A DNA stretch of 64,000 nucleotides from Ideonella sp. A 288 (GTDB lineage Bacteria; Pseudomonadota; Gammaproteobacteria; Burkholderiales; Burkholderiaceae_C): assembly GCF_002198735.1 (NCBI RefSeq), contig NZ_MWLO01000155.1, forward strand, positions 101,288 through 165,287, given 5' to 3'. A program made the translations under genes and the position numbers. The notes under the pieces are model-generated. The model ran no database searches and had not been told where the DNA came from. It saw only the letters and a program-made list of their open reading frames with translations. The stretch's first letter is position 1. Every line of letters begins with the position of its first letter. Positions 1 to 8,054 of the stretch are shown piece after piece.

Positions 1-231
1 GCGCAGGCCGCCCGCGAGGCTGCAGAAGCGCAGGCCGCCCGCGAGGCTGCAGAAGCGCAGGCGGCTCGCGAGGCTGCAGAAGCCCAGGCCGCTCGCGAGG
101 CTGCAGAAGCCCAGGCAGCCCGCGAGGCCGCAGAAGCCCAGGCCGCCCGCGAGGTTGCAGAAGCCCAGGCCGCCCGCGAAGCTGCAGAAGCGCAGGCGGC
201 CCGCGAGGCTGCGGAAGCCCAGGCAGCCCGC
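1..231 (+). repeat. 27-bp in-frame tandem repeat, 8 full units plus a partial
   Basis: Eight consecutive 27-bp units start at 1, 28, 55, 82, 109, 136, 163 and 190, and a partial ninth starts at 217. Each encodes AQAAREAAE with only scattered, mostly synonymous third-base changes (one Ala-to-Val). The array continues past the left edge. Such arrays change copy number by slippage or recombination, so the length of this linker may vary between strains. Confidence 0.95.
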
Positions 232-627
232 GCGCCAACATCGCCAGCCGAACTGCTGGTGATGGTGGCCGACGACTCGAAGGTCGTGCGGGTGAAGACC
301 AATCGGCTCCTGGCCCAGCACGGCTTCCGAGTCGTGTTGGCGGAGGATGGGGCCGATGCGATGCGGAAGATCGCCATCGAAGCGCCTCACGTGCTGGTCA
401 CCGATGTCGAGATGCCCGAGGTCGATGGATTCGAACTGACCCGGCACGTCCGACAGCATCGGCCCACGGCAGACATCACCGTCATCATGATCACCTCGGC
501 CGACGACCGCCATGCTGCCGCGGCCGCCGCCGCCGGGGTCAGCGTGCTGCTCGGCAAACCCTACCCCGAGGACCGGTTGGTGGCGCTGGTGTCGGCGGCG
601 CTGGTGCCGGCCGCGCAACCCGCCTGA
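1..627 (+). CDS. Receiver-domain protein with Ala/Glu-rich repeat tract (5' end missing)
   Basis: The left edge cuts this gene, so its start and N-terminal part are unseen. The visible 208 residues open with a tandem run of the 9-residue unit AQAAREAAE, pass through a short linker, and end in a CheY-like receiver domain (about residues 87-200). The acidic pocket (VADDSK), the phosphoacceptor Asp (VTDVEMPEVDG), the Thr/Ser position (MITSADD) and the conserved Lys (LGKPYP) are all visible, so it should accept a phosphoryl group. No DNA-binding output domain follows; the receiver is C-terminal. The repeat is probably a helical, charged spacer. The missing N-terminus could hold a chemotaxis-type or kinase module. 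The next gene downstream is a histidine kinase on the same strand after a 114-bp gap. Confidence 0.85.
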   Translation, partial: AQAAREAAEAQAAREAAEAQAAREAAEAQAAREAAEAQAAREAAEAQAAREVAEAQAAREAAEAQAAREAAEAQAARAPTSPAELLVMVADDSKVVRVKTNRLLAQHGFRVVLAEDGADAMRKIAIEAPHVLVTDVEMPEVDGFELTRHVRQHRPTADITVIMITSADDRHAAAAAAAGVSVLLGKPYPEDRLVALVSAALVPAAQPA

Positions 628-741
628 GCCGTCCCAGGCGCTCCGCGACGTCGGTGCCGGGGGTGGGCGGCGAACGGGCCGCCGCAGGAACGCATATTGC
701 GTCGGGCAGAGCCCGACGCATCCTCTCCAGGACCACCGACC

Positions 742-2124
742 ATGCAATTCTTCAAGCGCAGGCGCACCGCGAACGCATGGCAGGCCACGCCCGGCGGAGG
801 CTTTCGCCTGATGCGTCTGTTCTCGATCGCCGGGGCGGTCGCGATCGGCGCCTTCAGTCTGGTGATGGCGCTGCTGCTCAGCCGCTTCATCGAAGCGCGC
901 ATGCTCGAACGCGATGCAGCGCTGAGCCGCGACTTCGTGCAGAGCGTCAGCAACACCCAGCGCGTGGCGCAATCCATGCGGACACGTGGCAACCTCGACA
1001 GTTCGAACTTCGTCGAGTTCTGCACTCACTTGTCGGCGATGCCCGATGTGCAGCGCGTCAACGTCTATTCCACCGATCGGCGTGTGTTGTGGTCGAGTCG
1101 TCCCGAGATCATCGGCCAGCAGTTCGGCGCCAACGAAGAGCTCGACGAGGCCCTGCAGGGCAGGCTCGTCATCCACACCGAGGCCGGCCCCGAAAAGCAG
1201 GACAAGGCAGAGCACGTGTTGCTGCCGTCGCGGGACAAGCGGTACGTGGAGAACTACGTGCCGGTGTACGACGAGGCGCGCAATGAGCTCGTGGGGGTGG
1301 TCGAGCTGTATCGCGAGCCGGCGGCGTTGTTCGATGCCATCCGGTCGGGTCGGCGGCTGGTCTGGACCGGATCTGCCCTGGGTGGGCTGTGCCTGTTCGC
1401 CACGCTGATCTGGTTCGTTCGCCGTGCCGAACAGCAATTGCGCGAACAGCGCACCCAGTTGATCGAGGCCGACGCACTGGCGATGGTCGGCGAGATCTCC
1501 GCCGCCGTGGCCCACAGCATCCGCAATCCGCTGGGGTCCATCCGCAGCACAGCCGAGTTGCAGCACGAGATCCTCGGCGATTCCGACACGGCCTACGCCG
1601 ACATCGTGCGCAACGTCGACCGCGTCGAGCACTTGGTGCGCACACTGTTGACCTGGGTGCGCGATCCCGCCGAGCGCCTGGGCAGCGCCGACCTCAACAC
1701 CGCGCTGGCCGATGCGGCGGCCCGATTCGGGCCCGAGCTGCAGGCCCAATCCAAGCCGTTCCGCGTCGAGCTGGGTCAGTCTCTCGGAGCCGTGGCCGCC
1801 GATCCGGTGCTGTTGGCGCAGGTCCTGAACTCGCTGCTGGCCAACGCCGTCGAGGCCACCCGCTCGGGCGACACGGTCACCCTCAAGGCAGAGAGGCTGG
1901 GGGCGAGGGTGCATGTGACGGTGGGCGACACGGGCGTCGGCATCGAGCCTGAGCGCCTGGGGGAGGCCTTCAAGCCCTTCCAAACCGGCAAGCCGCGAGG
2001 CCTGGGTCTGGGACTGGCCCTCGTGAGGCGTTTCGTGCAGCGCATCGGCGGCGAGGTCGAGCTGACCAGCGAACCCGGCCGCGGCACACAGGTGCAGCTG
2101 CGCCTTCCGATTCACGGCGGGTGA
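742..2124 (+). CDS. Membrane sensor histidine kinase (NtrB-like)
   Basis: A 460-residue membrane sensor kinase that should phosphorylate the sigma-54 response regulator encoded next. Two transmembrane helices lie near residues 25-48 and 201-223 and enclose a periplasmic sensor of about 150 residues. The H-box is near residue 256 (AVAHSIRNPLG), with the atypical H-S-I-R-N-P order seen in NtrB-like kinases. The ATPase domain shows the N-box (LLANAVEA), G1 (DTGVGIEPE) and G2 (RGLGLGLALV). No HAMP domain is obvious. I chose ATG 742 because AGGA lies about 10 nt upstream and the longer frame adds only a Pro/Arg-rich stub. The signal sensed cannot be read from the sequence. Confidence 0.9.
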   Translation: MQFFKRRRTANAWQATPGGGFRLMRLFSIAGAVAIGAFSLVMALLLSRFIEARMLERDAALSRDFVQSVSNTQRVAQSMRTRGNLDSSNFVEFCTHLSAMPDVQRVNVYSTDRRVLWSSRPEIIGQQFGANEELDEALQGRLVIHTEAGPEKQDKAEHVLLPSRDKRYVENYVPVYDEARNELVGVVELYREPAALFDAIRSGRRLVWTGSALGGLCLFATLIWFVRRAEQQLREQRTQLIEADALAMVGEISAAVAHSIRNPLGSIRSTAELQHEILGDSDTAYADIVRNVDRVEHLVRTLLTWVRDPAERLGSADLNTALADAAARFGPELQAQSKPFRVELGQSLGAVAADPVLLAQVLNSLLANAVEATRSGDTVTLKAERLGARVHVTVGDTGVGIEPERLGEAFKPFQTGKPRGLGLGLALVRRFVQRIGGEVELTSEPGRGTQVQLRLPIHGG

Positions 2125-2139
2125 TCCGCCGCGTGCAGC

Positions 2140-2182
2140 TCGGGGGATTTCCCCCTGCCGCGACCCGGGGGAAATCCCCCGA
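2140..2182. promoter_or_regulatory. 16-bp perfect inverted repeat, operator- or hairpin-like
   Basis: The arms 2140-2155 and 2167-2182 are perfect reverse complements, with core gggggatttccccc / gggggaaatccccc and an 11-nt loop. The element lies 15 bp after the kinase stop and about 200 bp before the response-regulator start. No T-run follows either arm, so a factor-independent terminator is not the best reading. It could be a protein-binding site or an mRNA hairpin that separates expression of the two genes. Confidence 0.6.
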
Positions 2183-2379
2183 ACACCAAGGCCCATGCCT
2201 GCCTTGCGGGTGCGGCGGCCTGCCGCACGGGCTGGCACAAGTTTCGCGTACGGGTGGACACAGCCCTCGGTTTGGAGGGTGCGCTCACCCAACCAGCAGA
2301 CCCAATGGCCGAACTCGCTACGCCGTCACCGATAATTGCCCGCAACGCCGGCCCCCGCCTGGCGAAGGCAAGTTTGCAC

Positions 2380-3783
2380 ATGGGACGAGCCGTCCTGATC
2401 ATCGACGACGAAGAGACACTGGCCCGAAACCTGGCCGTCTACCTGGGGCGGATGGGCTACGAGGTTCAACTCGCCGGTTCTGCCGAGCAGGGCCTGGCGA
2501 TGTACACCGAGTTCAAGCCCGACGTCGTGCTGCTTGACCACAACCTGCCCGGCATGAATGGCCTGCAGGCGCTAGAGCGCATGCGCAGCGGCGACCCGCA
2601 GGCGCAGGTCGTCATGATGACCGGCTTCGGTGGTGCCGAGTTGGCGGTCAGCGCCATGAAGGCCGGTGCGGCCGACTACCTGGCCAAGCCCCTGGCGCTG
2701 AGCGAACTCAAGCTCCTGCTCGAGCGGCTGATGAGCCGCAACCGGCTCGAGACGGCCGTCAGCTACTACAACCGGCGCGATGCCGAGGCCAGCGGCGTCG
2801 ACCGCATCCTCGGCGAGTCGCCGTCGATCGAAGCCCTGCGCCAGCAGGTCCGGCTGCTGCTGGAGTCCGAGCAGCAGCTCGACGACGGCGAGGCCCCGGT
2901 CGTGCTGATCCAGGGCGAGACCGGCACAGGCAAGGAGCTCGTCGCCAAGGCGCTGCACTTTGGCGGCGCGCGCGCGGCGCTGCCCTTCGTCGAGCTCAAC
3001 GTCGGCGCGTTGCCGGCGCAACTGGTCGAGGCCGAATTGTTCGGCTATGAGCGCGGTGCCTTCACCGACGCACGCCAGCGCAAGGCCGGCCTCGTCGAGA
3101 CGGCCGAAGGTGGCACGCTCTTCCTCGACGAGATTGGCGAGGCCGAGCCGTCCACGCAGGTCAAGCTGCTCAAGCTGCTGGAAGACCGGCGCTTCCGCCG
3201 CCTGGGCGGCCTGCGTGACCAGTCGGTCAACGTGCGCATCGTCAGCGCCACACACCGACCACTCGACCAGATGGTCAAGGCCGGACAGTTCCGGGCCGAT
3301 CTCTACTACCGGCTGCGCATCATCGAACTGAAGGTGCCGCCGCTGCGCGAGCGTGGCACCGACATCCTGCGCCTGGCCAACCATTTCCTGAAGTGGCACG
3401 GCCAGCGCTATCGCAAGGGCGATATCTCGCTGGCGCCGGAAGCCGAGTCGGCCATGATGTCGCACCGCTGGCCCGGCAACGTGCGCGAGCTTCGCAACGC
3501 GATGGAGCAAGCCGTGCTGCTGTGCCAGGGCACCCAGGTGGGCCTGCGCGAGCTCGGCTTCCTGTGGGCCGCCACCCCGGATGCCGAATCGGCCGTGGTG
3601 CCCGACGACGACGGCGGCGACCTCAACCTCGAGCGCACCGAGCGCCGGCTGATCCAGCAGGCCCTGTCCCGCACCAACGACAACGTGACCCAGGCGGCGC
3701 GCCTGCTGGGCGTGTCGCGCGACACCTTGCGCTACCGCCTCGAGCGGCTGTCCTTGCGCGTCAACGGCGAAGCCGGCCGGTGA
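2380..3783 (+). CDS. Sigma-54-dependent response regulator (NtrC family)
   Basis: A 467-residue activator with receiver, AAA+ and Fis-type DNA-binding domains in the standard NtrC order. The receiver (1-120) has the phosphoacceptor Asp in VVLLDHNLPGMNG. The AAA+ domain (about 145-385) shows Walker A GETGTGKE, Walker B GGTLFLDEIGE and a sigma-54 contact loop written GAFTDA, a natural variant of GAFTGA. The C-terminal helix-turn-helix is in VTQAARLLGVSRDTLRYRL. It is the likely partner of the upstream kinase. ATG 2380 starts right at the receiver; ATG 2305 in the same frame would add 25 residues of unlikely sequence. It should activate promoters read by RpoN polymerase. Confidence 0.92.
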   Translation: MGRAVLIIDDEETLARNLAVYLGRMGYEVQLAGSAEQGLAMYTEFKPDVVLLDHNLPGMNGLQALERMRSGDPQAQVVMMTGFGGAELAVSAMKAGAADYLAKPLALSELKLLLERLMSRNRLETAVSYYNRRDAEASGVDRILGESPSIEALRQQVRLLLESEQQLDDGEAPVVLIQGETGTGKELVAKALHFGGARAALPFVELNVGALPAQLVEAELFGYERGAFTDARQRKAGLVETAEGGTLFLDEIGEAEPSTQVKLLKLLEDRRFRRLGGLRDQSVNVRIVSATHRPLDQMVKAGQFRADLYYRLRIIELKVPPLRERGTDILRLANHFLKWHGQRYRKGDISLAPEAESAMMSHRWPGNVRELRNAMEQAVLLCQGTQVGLRELGFLWAATPDAESAVVPDDDGGDLNLERTERRLIQQALSRTNDNVTQAARLLGVSRDTLRYRLERLSLRVNGEAGR

Positions 3784-3789
3784 TCGCCT

Positions 3790-3809
3790 GAGTGGCCCGC
3801 GGGCCACTC
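3790..3809. terminator. 20-bp perfect palindrome between convergent genes
   Basis: gagtggcccg followed by cgggccactc is a perfect 20-bp palindrome 6 bp after the NtrC-like stop and 32 bp from the stop of the convergent amidohydrolase. Its position suggests a bidirectional hairpin terminator, though no clear T-run follows. Confidence 0.5.
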
Positions 3810-3841
3810 GGTGCCGGGTTCGCCGCCAACGCCTCGGGCCT

Positions 3842-5041
3842 TCAATGGCCTCCTGACAGCACCACCGGCACCTCGGTGGCTGGTGGCGTGTTGCGGCTGC
3901 GCCCGCAGCGCACCAGGCCGTCGATCATCACCATGCCCACGCCGGGGATGTCCCCCAGTTGCACGCTCTCCAGCAGCGTGCGGCCCGCAGAGTGTTGTGC
4001 CCGGTCCATGAAGACGAAGTCGGCGTCGCGGCCGGGCTCGATCAGGCCGCAGTTCAGCCGGCGCAGCCGCGCGGTGTTGCCGGTGGCAAAGCAGAACACC
4101 AGTTCGGCCGGGATGCCGCCCAGCGACGACAGCAGCGCCACCATGCGCAGCATGCCCAGCGGCTGAACGCCCGAGCCGGCGGGGCCGTCGGTGCCCAGGA
4201 TCACCCGGTGCGGGCACTTCAGCTGCATCGCGGCCTGCGCGGCGGCGATGGCCACCTTCTCGTTGCCGTTGTGCACGATCTCGATGGCGCGGCTGCTCTT
4301 CTCGCACAGCTCGCACACATGCGCTTCGGGCAGGGCGGTGTGGCCGCCGTTGATGTGGCCGATGACGTCGGCATCGGCCTCGAGCACCACGTCCTTGTCG
4401 ATCAGGCCCGAGCCGGGGATGCTGGGCCCGCCGGTGTGGATGGTGCTCTGGATGCCGTGCTTGCGGGCCCAGGCCACCATCTGCTGCGCCTCGTAGCCGG
4501 CCTTCACCGAGCCCAGGCCCACTTCGCCCAGCAGGGTGACGCCGGCCGCGGCCAGCTCGGCAAAGTCCTGCTCGGTCATGCCCTTCTCGATGATGGGCGC
4601 GCCGGCCAGCACCTTGACGCCGCCGGGGCGGAAGTTGTCGAAGGCGCGCTGCGCGGTGATGGCCAGTGCCTTCAGGCCGACGATGTCCTTCGGGCGGCCG
4701 GGCAGGTGCACCTCGCCGGCCGAGATCATGGTGGTGACGCCGCCGTTCATCGTGCTCTCGATCCAGCCGAGCTGGTTCTGCCGTGGCGTCCAGTCGCCAA
4801 ACACCGGGTGCACGTGGCTGTCGATCAGCCCGGGTGCGACACAGGTCTGGCGGGCGTCGATCAGGGTGGTCGGCTGCGCGGTGTCGCAATCCTTCTCGCG
4901 GCCCACCGCGGTGATGAGGCCGTCGACGACGACGATGGTGTCGGCGTCGAGCACCGGCCGGTCGATGTCGCCCGAGAGCAGCAGCCCGATGTTGCGGATG
5001 ACGACCTTGCCGGACTTGCCGCCGGCTGCCACTTCGGCCAT
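3842..5041 (-). CDS. Enamidase-like amidohydrolase
   Basis: A 399-residue metal-dependent hydrolase of the amidohydrolase superfamily. The N-terminal beta-sandwich leads into the metal motif GLIDSHVHPVFGDW, followed by the ligand-bearing segments IHTGG, GHINGGH and ILGTDGPAGSG, and the C-terminal sandwich strand GLIEPGRDADFVFMD. The overall sequence most resembles enamidase, which opens 6-oxo-tetrahydronicotinate in nicotinate fermentation, but no other nicotinate gene is nearby, so the substrate here is open; a cyclic amide or lactam is likely. The start has a good AGGAG 8 nt upstream. It sits tail-to-tail with the NtrC-like regulator and upstream of the GNAT gene on the same strand. Confidence 0.75.
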   Translation of the reverse strand: MAEVAAGGKSGKVVIRNIGLLLSGDIDRPVLDADTIVVVDGLITAVGREKDCDTAQPTTLIDARQTCVAPGLIDSHVHPVFGDWTPRQNQLGWIESTMNGGVTTMISAGEVHLPGRPKDIVGLKALAITAQRAFDNFRPGGVKVLAGAPIIEKGMTEQDFAELAAAGVTLLGEVGLGSVKAGYEAQQMVAWARKHGIQSTIHTGGPSIPGSGLIDKDVVLEADADVIGHINGGHTALPEAHVCELCEKSSRAIEIVHNGNEKVAIAAAQAAMQLKCPHRVILGTDGPAGSGVQPLGMLRMVALLSSLGGIPAELVFCFATGNTARLRRLNCGLIEPGRDADFVFMDRAQHSAGRTLLESVQLGDIPGVGMVMIDGLVRCGRSRNTPPATEVPVVLSGGH

Positions 5042-5110
5042 GGGATCACTCCTGTGGAATGCGGTTGTGGGGCGCGAGCAGGCTCGCGATGCCGAGCGGT
5101 CGCGCGTCGG

Positions 5111-5554
5111 TCACGCGTCGTTCAGCGGATGCAGCATCGTGAACTTGACGATGCCGGGTGCGAAGCCGTCGATGGCGGCCAGTTCGCGGTAGCCCAGCGC
5201 CCGGTAGAAGCGCGGTGCCTGGAAACTGAAGGTCTCGAGGTAGACCTGCGTGCAGCCGTGCCGGCGGGCCAGGTCTTCGAAACGCCGAACCAACTGCGCG
5301 CCCAGGCCCTGCCGGCGTTGCGAGGCGTCCACCCAAAGTTGCTGCAGTTCGCCGCAGCGGCCCCAGCGCCGGCCCACCGCGCCACCGATGACATGGCCAT
5401 CGGCCTTGTGCACGAAGCAGGACATCGGCCGCACCTCGTGCAGCGGCGCGGCGGCCTCGTTCGCATCGCCGAGGCCCTGGTCCACGACGAGGCCAGGCTC
5501 GGCCGGCACGCTGTCCTCGTGCTCGTGCCAAGTCAGGCGGGCGCTGTCGTCCAT
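5111..5554 (-). CDS. GNAT-family N-acetyltransferase
   Basis: A 147-residue single-domain acetyltransferase. The acetyl-CoA pyrophosphate loop is seen in RRQGLGAQLV (R/Q-x-x-G-x-G/A), preceded by the strand ELQQLWVD, and followed by the typical motif B segment APRFYRALGYRE. The substrate could be a small amine or a protein N-terminus; nothing in the sequence decides. I take the start at 5554 (MDDSARL); a longer frame runs into the divergent flavoenzyme gene. Only 55 bp separate the two starts, so their promoters must overlap. Confidence 0.8.
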   Translation of the reverse strand: MDDSARLTWHEHEDSVPAEPGLVVDQGLGDANEAAAPLHEVRPMSCFVHKADGHVIGGAVGRRWGRCGELQQLWVDASQRRQGLGAQLVRRFEDLARRHGCTQVYLETFSFQAPRFYRALGYRELAAIDGFAPGIVKFTMLHPLNDA

Positions 5555-5609
5555 CGCGTTATTCTGCGTGCAGGCGCCGTGGGGCGCCAGAGCCGGCGCA
5601 GCAATCGAC

Positions 5610-8039
5610 ATGGCACTTCCCACCCAGGCCCGCGTGGTCATCGTTGGCGGCGGCATCGCCGGTTGTTCCACGGCCTACCACCTGGCCAAGCTCGGCATCA
5701 CCGACGTGCTGCTGCTCGAACAGGGCAAGCTCACCAGCGGCACCACCTGGCACGCCGCCGGGCTGGTGGGGCAGATGCGCCCCAACCGCAACATGACCCG
5801 GATGAGCACCTACGGCATCGGCCTGTACGCGTCGCTCGAGGCGGAGACGGGACTGGCTACCGGCTGGAAGGCCTGCGGCAGCCTCAACGTGGCGAGCACG
5901 CCCGAGCGCATGCAGGTGCTGCACAAGCAGGCCGCGCTGGCGCGCAGCTTCGGCATCGAGGTGCAGGTGCTCACGCCGCGCGAGGCCGGCGACCTGTACC
6001 CCGTGATGCGCACCGATGACCTGCAGGGCGCGATCTGGATCCCCGGCGACGGCAAGGCCAACCCGGCCGACCTGTGCATGTCGCTGGCCAAGGGGGCGCG
6101 CCAACGCGGTGCCCGGCTGTTGGAGGGCATCGAGGTGACCGCCGTGCTGGACGAGCAGGGCGCCGACGGCCGGCGCGTGCGGGGCGTGCGCGTGCGGCCG
6201 ACCGAGGGCGACGGCGAAGAGGCAGAGATCGCCTGCGAGGTGCTCGTCAACTGCGCCGGCCAGTGGGCGCGGCAGTTCGGCGCGCTGGCCGGCGTGAACG
6301 TGCCGCTGTATTCGGCCGAGCACTTCTACATCGTCACCGGCCGCATCGAGGGCGTGCACCCCATGCTGCCGGTGATGCGCGACCCCGACGGCTTCATCTA
6401 CTACAAGGAAGAGGTGGGTGGCCTGCTGATGGGCGGCTTCGAGCCGGTGGCCAAGCCCTGGACGGTGGACCCGATCCCGGCCAGCTTCCAGTTCCAGTTG
6501 CTCGACGAGGACTGGGACCAGTTCGAGCCGCTGATGAAGACCGCGATGCACCGCACGCCGTGCCTGGAGACGGCCGAGATCAAGATGCTGCTCAACGGGC
6601 CCGAGAGCTTCACGCCCGATGGCAACTTCATCCTCGGCGAGGCCCCGGGGCTGAGCCACTATTTCGTCTGTGCCGGCTTCAATTCGGCCGGCATCGCCAA
6701 CTCGGGCGGCGCCGGCCGGCTGATCGCCGAATGGATCGCCGGCGGCGAGGCGCCGTCCGACCTGTGGGACGTGGACCTTCGCCGCTTTGGCCCCTTCATG
6801 GCCAACCGGCGCCTGCTGTCGCAGCGCACCGGCGAGACCCTGGGCCTGCACTATGCGATGCGCTGGCCGCGGCAGGAGCTGGCCAGTGCGCGGCCGCTGC
6901 GCACCTCGCCGCTGTACGACCGGCTGGCGGCTCGGGGCGCCGAATTCGGCTCCAGGTTCGGCTGGGAGCGGGCCAACTACTTCCGCCCGGCCGGCCAGGC
7001 GGCGCCGCCGCACGGCCTGGGCACGCCGGGCTGGCTGCCCTGGGTGTGCGCCGAGATGCGTGCCACCCGCGAGGCCGTGGCGATGTACGACCAGAGCTCC
7101 TTCGGCAAGCTGCTGCTGCAGGGCCGCGACGCGCTGGCCGTGCTGCAGCGCCTGTGCGCCAACGAGATGGACGTGCCGGTGGACCGCATGGTCTACACCG
7201 CGATGCTCAACGAGCGCGGCGGCTTCGAGAGCGACTGCACGGTGATCCGCCTGGCCGAAGATCGCTTCCTCGTCGTCACCGGCTCGGCCCAGCCCACGCG
7301 CGATGCCGACTGGATCGGCCGCCACATCGGCGCGCAGCAGCAGGCGGTGCTCACCGACGTCAGCCCGCTGTGGAGCCTGCTGTCGGTGATGGGCCCGCGC
7401 TCGCGCGAACTGCTGCAGCGGCTGACGCCCGACGACCTGGGCACGCTGAAGTTCTCGCACAGCCGTGAGATCGACCTCGGCCTGGCGCGCGTGCGCGCGG
7501 CGCGCATGGCCTACGTGGGCGGGCCGGGCTACGAGCTGTACGTGCCGGTGGAAGTGGCGCGGCACGTGGACATTGCGCTGCGCGAGGCCGGCGAGGACCT
7601 GGGTCTTGTCGACGCCGGCTACTTCGCGCTCGACGCGCTGCGCATCGAGGCTGGCCGCCGCGCCTGGGGCGCCGAACTGGGCCCGGACGAATCGCCAGTG
7701 GAGGCTGGGCTGTGGGCGGGCGTCCGGCTCGACAAGGCGTCGTCCTTCATCGGCCGAGAGGCCCTGTTGGCCAGGCGCGATCAGCCGCCCGCGAAGAAGC
7801 TGCTCACCGTCGTGCTCGACGACCCGGCGCACTGGGTGTGGGGCGGCGAGAGCCTGCTCGTCGACGGCCAGGCGGTGGGCGAGTTGTCGTCCGTGGGCTG
7901 GAGCCTGAAGGCCGGCGCCTGCATCGGCATGGGCTACGTGCGCGGCGAGGCCGCCCGGCACACCCACGTGGGAACGCCGGTGCAGATCGACCTGTGGGGC
8001 CAGCCCGTGGGGGCCAGGGCCTGGGACCGCTGGGCGTGA
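5610..8039 (+). CDS. FAD-dependent oxidoreductase fused to GcvT-like folate domain (DMGDH/SARDH family)
   Basis: An 809-residue two-part enzyme. Residues 1 to about 380 form a DAO-type FAD domain beginning with VVIVGGGIAG. The segment SGTTWHAAGL matches the site where dimethylglycine and sarcosine dehydrogenases attach FAD covalently to histidine. A central FAO-type linker leads to a C-terminal aminomethyltransferase (GcvT) domain from about 460 onward (MYDQSSFGKLLL, GPGYELYV, DALRIEAGRRAWGAEL). Family members oxidise N-methyl groups of amino acids and pass the one-carbon unit to tetrahydrofolate. The exact methylamine substrate is not readable. ATG 5610 has a weak ribosome site but begins exactly at the dinucleotide fold. 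Confidence 0.88.
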   Translation: MALPTQARVVIVGGGIAGCSTAYHLAKLGITDVLLLEQGKLTSGTTWHAAGLVGQMRPNRNMTRMSTYGIGLYASLEAETGLATGWKACGSLNVASTPERMQVLHKQAALARSFGIEVQVLTPREAGDLYPVMRTDDLQGAIWIPGDGKANPADLCMSLAKGARQRGARLLEGIEVTAVLDEQGADGRRVRGVRVRPTEGDGEEAEIACEVLVNCAGQWARQFGALAGVNVPLYSAEHFYIVTGRIEGVHPMLPVMRDPDGFIYYKEEVGGLLMGGFEPVAKPWTVDPIPASFQFQLLDEDWDQFEPLMKTAMHRTPCLETAEIKMLLNGPESFTPDGNFILGEAPGLSHYFVCAGFNSAGIANSGGAGRLIAEWIAGGEAPSDLWDVDLRRFGPFMANRRLLSQRTGETLGLHYAMRWPRQELASARPLRTSPLYDRLAARGAEFGSRFGWERANYFRPAGQAAPPHGLGTPGWLPWVCAEMRATREAVAMYDQSSFGKLLLQGRDALAVLQRLCANEMDVPVDRMVYTAMLNERGGFESDCTVIRLAEDRFLVVTGSAQPTRDADWIGRHIGAQQQAVLTDVSPLWSLLSVMGPRSRELLQRLTPDDLGTLKFSHSREIDLGLARVRAARMAYVGGPGYELYVPVEVARHVDIALREAGEDLGLVDAGYFALDALRIEAGRRAWGAELGPDESPVEAGLWAGVRLDKASSFIGREALLARRDQPPAKKLLTVVLDDPAHWVWGGESLLVDGQAVGELSSVGWSLKAGACIGMGYVRGEAARHTHVGTPVQIDLWGQPVGARAWDRWA

Positions 8040-8054
8040 GGCGCGCCGCTGCGA

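Noticed and set aside
1-231. Regular 27-bp repeats resembling a CRISPR array
   Set aside because: The units are contiguous without spacers and are in frame with a coding region.
3066-3074. The GAFTDA loop in the NtrC-like protein as an inactivating mutation
   Set aside because: Asp at this place is a natural variant in working sigma-54 activators, and all ATPase motifs are intact.
3959-6019. A 686-codon plus-strand frame crossing the amidohydrolase and GNAT genes
   Set aside because: It runs antisense to two recognised genes and has no domain or ribosome site.
5559-7967. An 800-codon minus-strand frame opposite the flavoenzyme gene
   Set aside because: The plus-strand frame has the full FAD and GcvT domains; the opposite frame shows only compositional bias.
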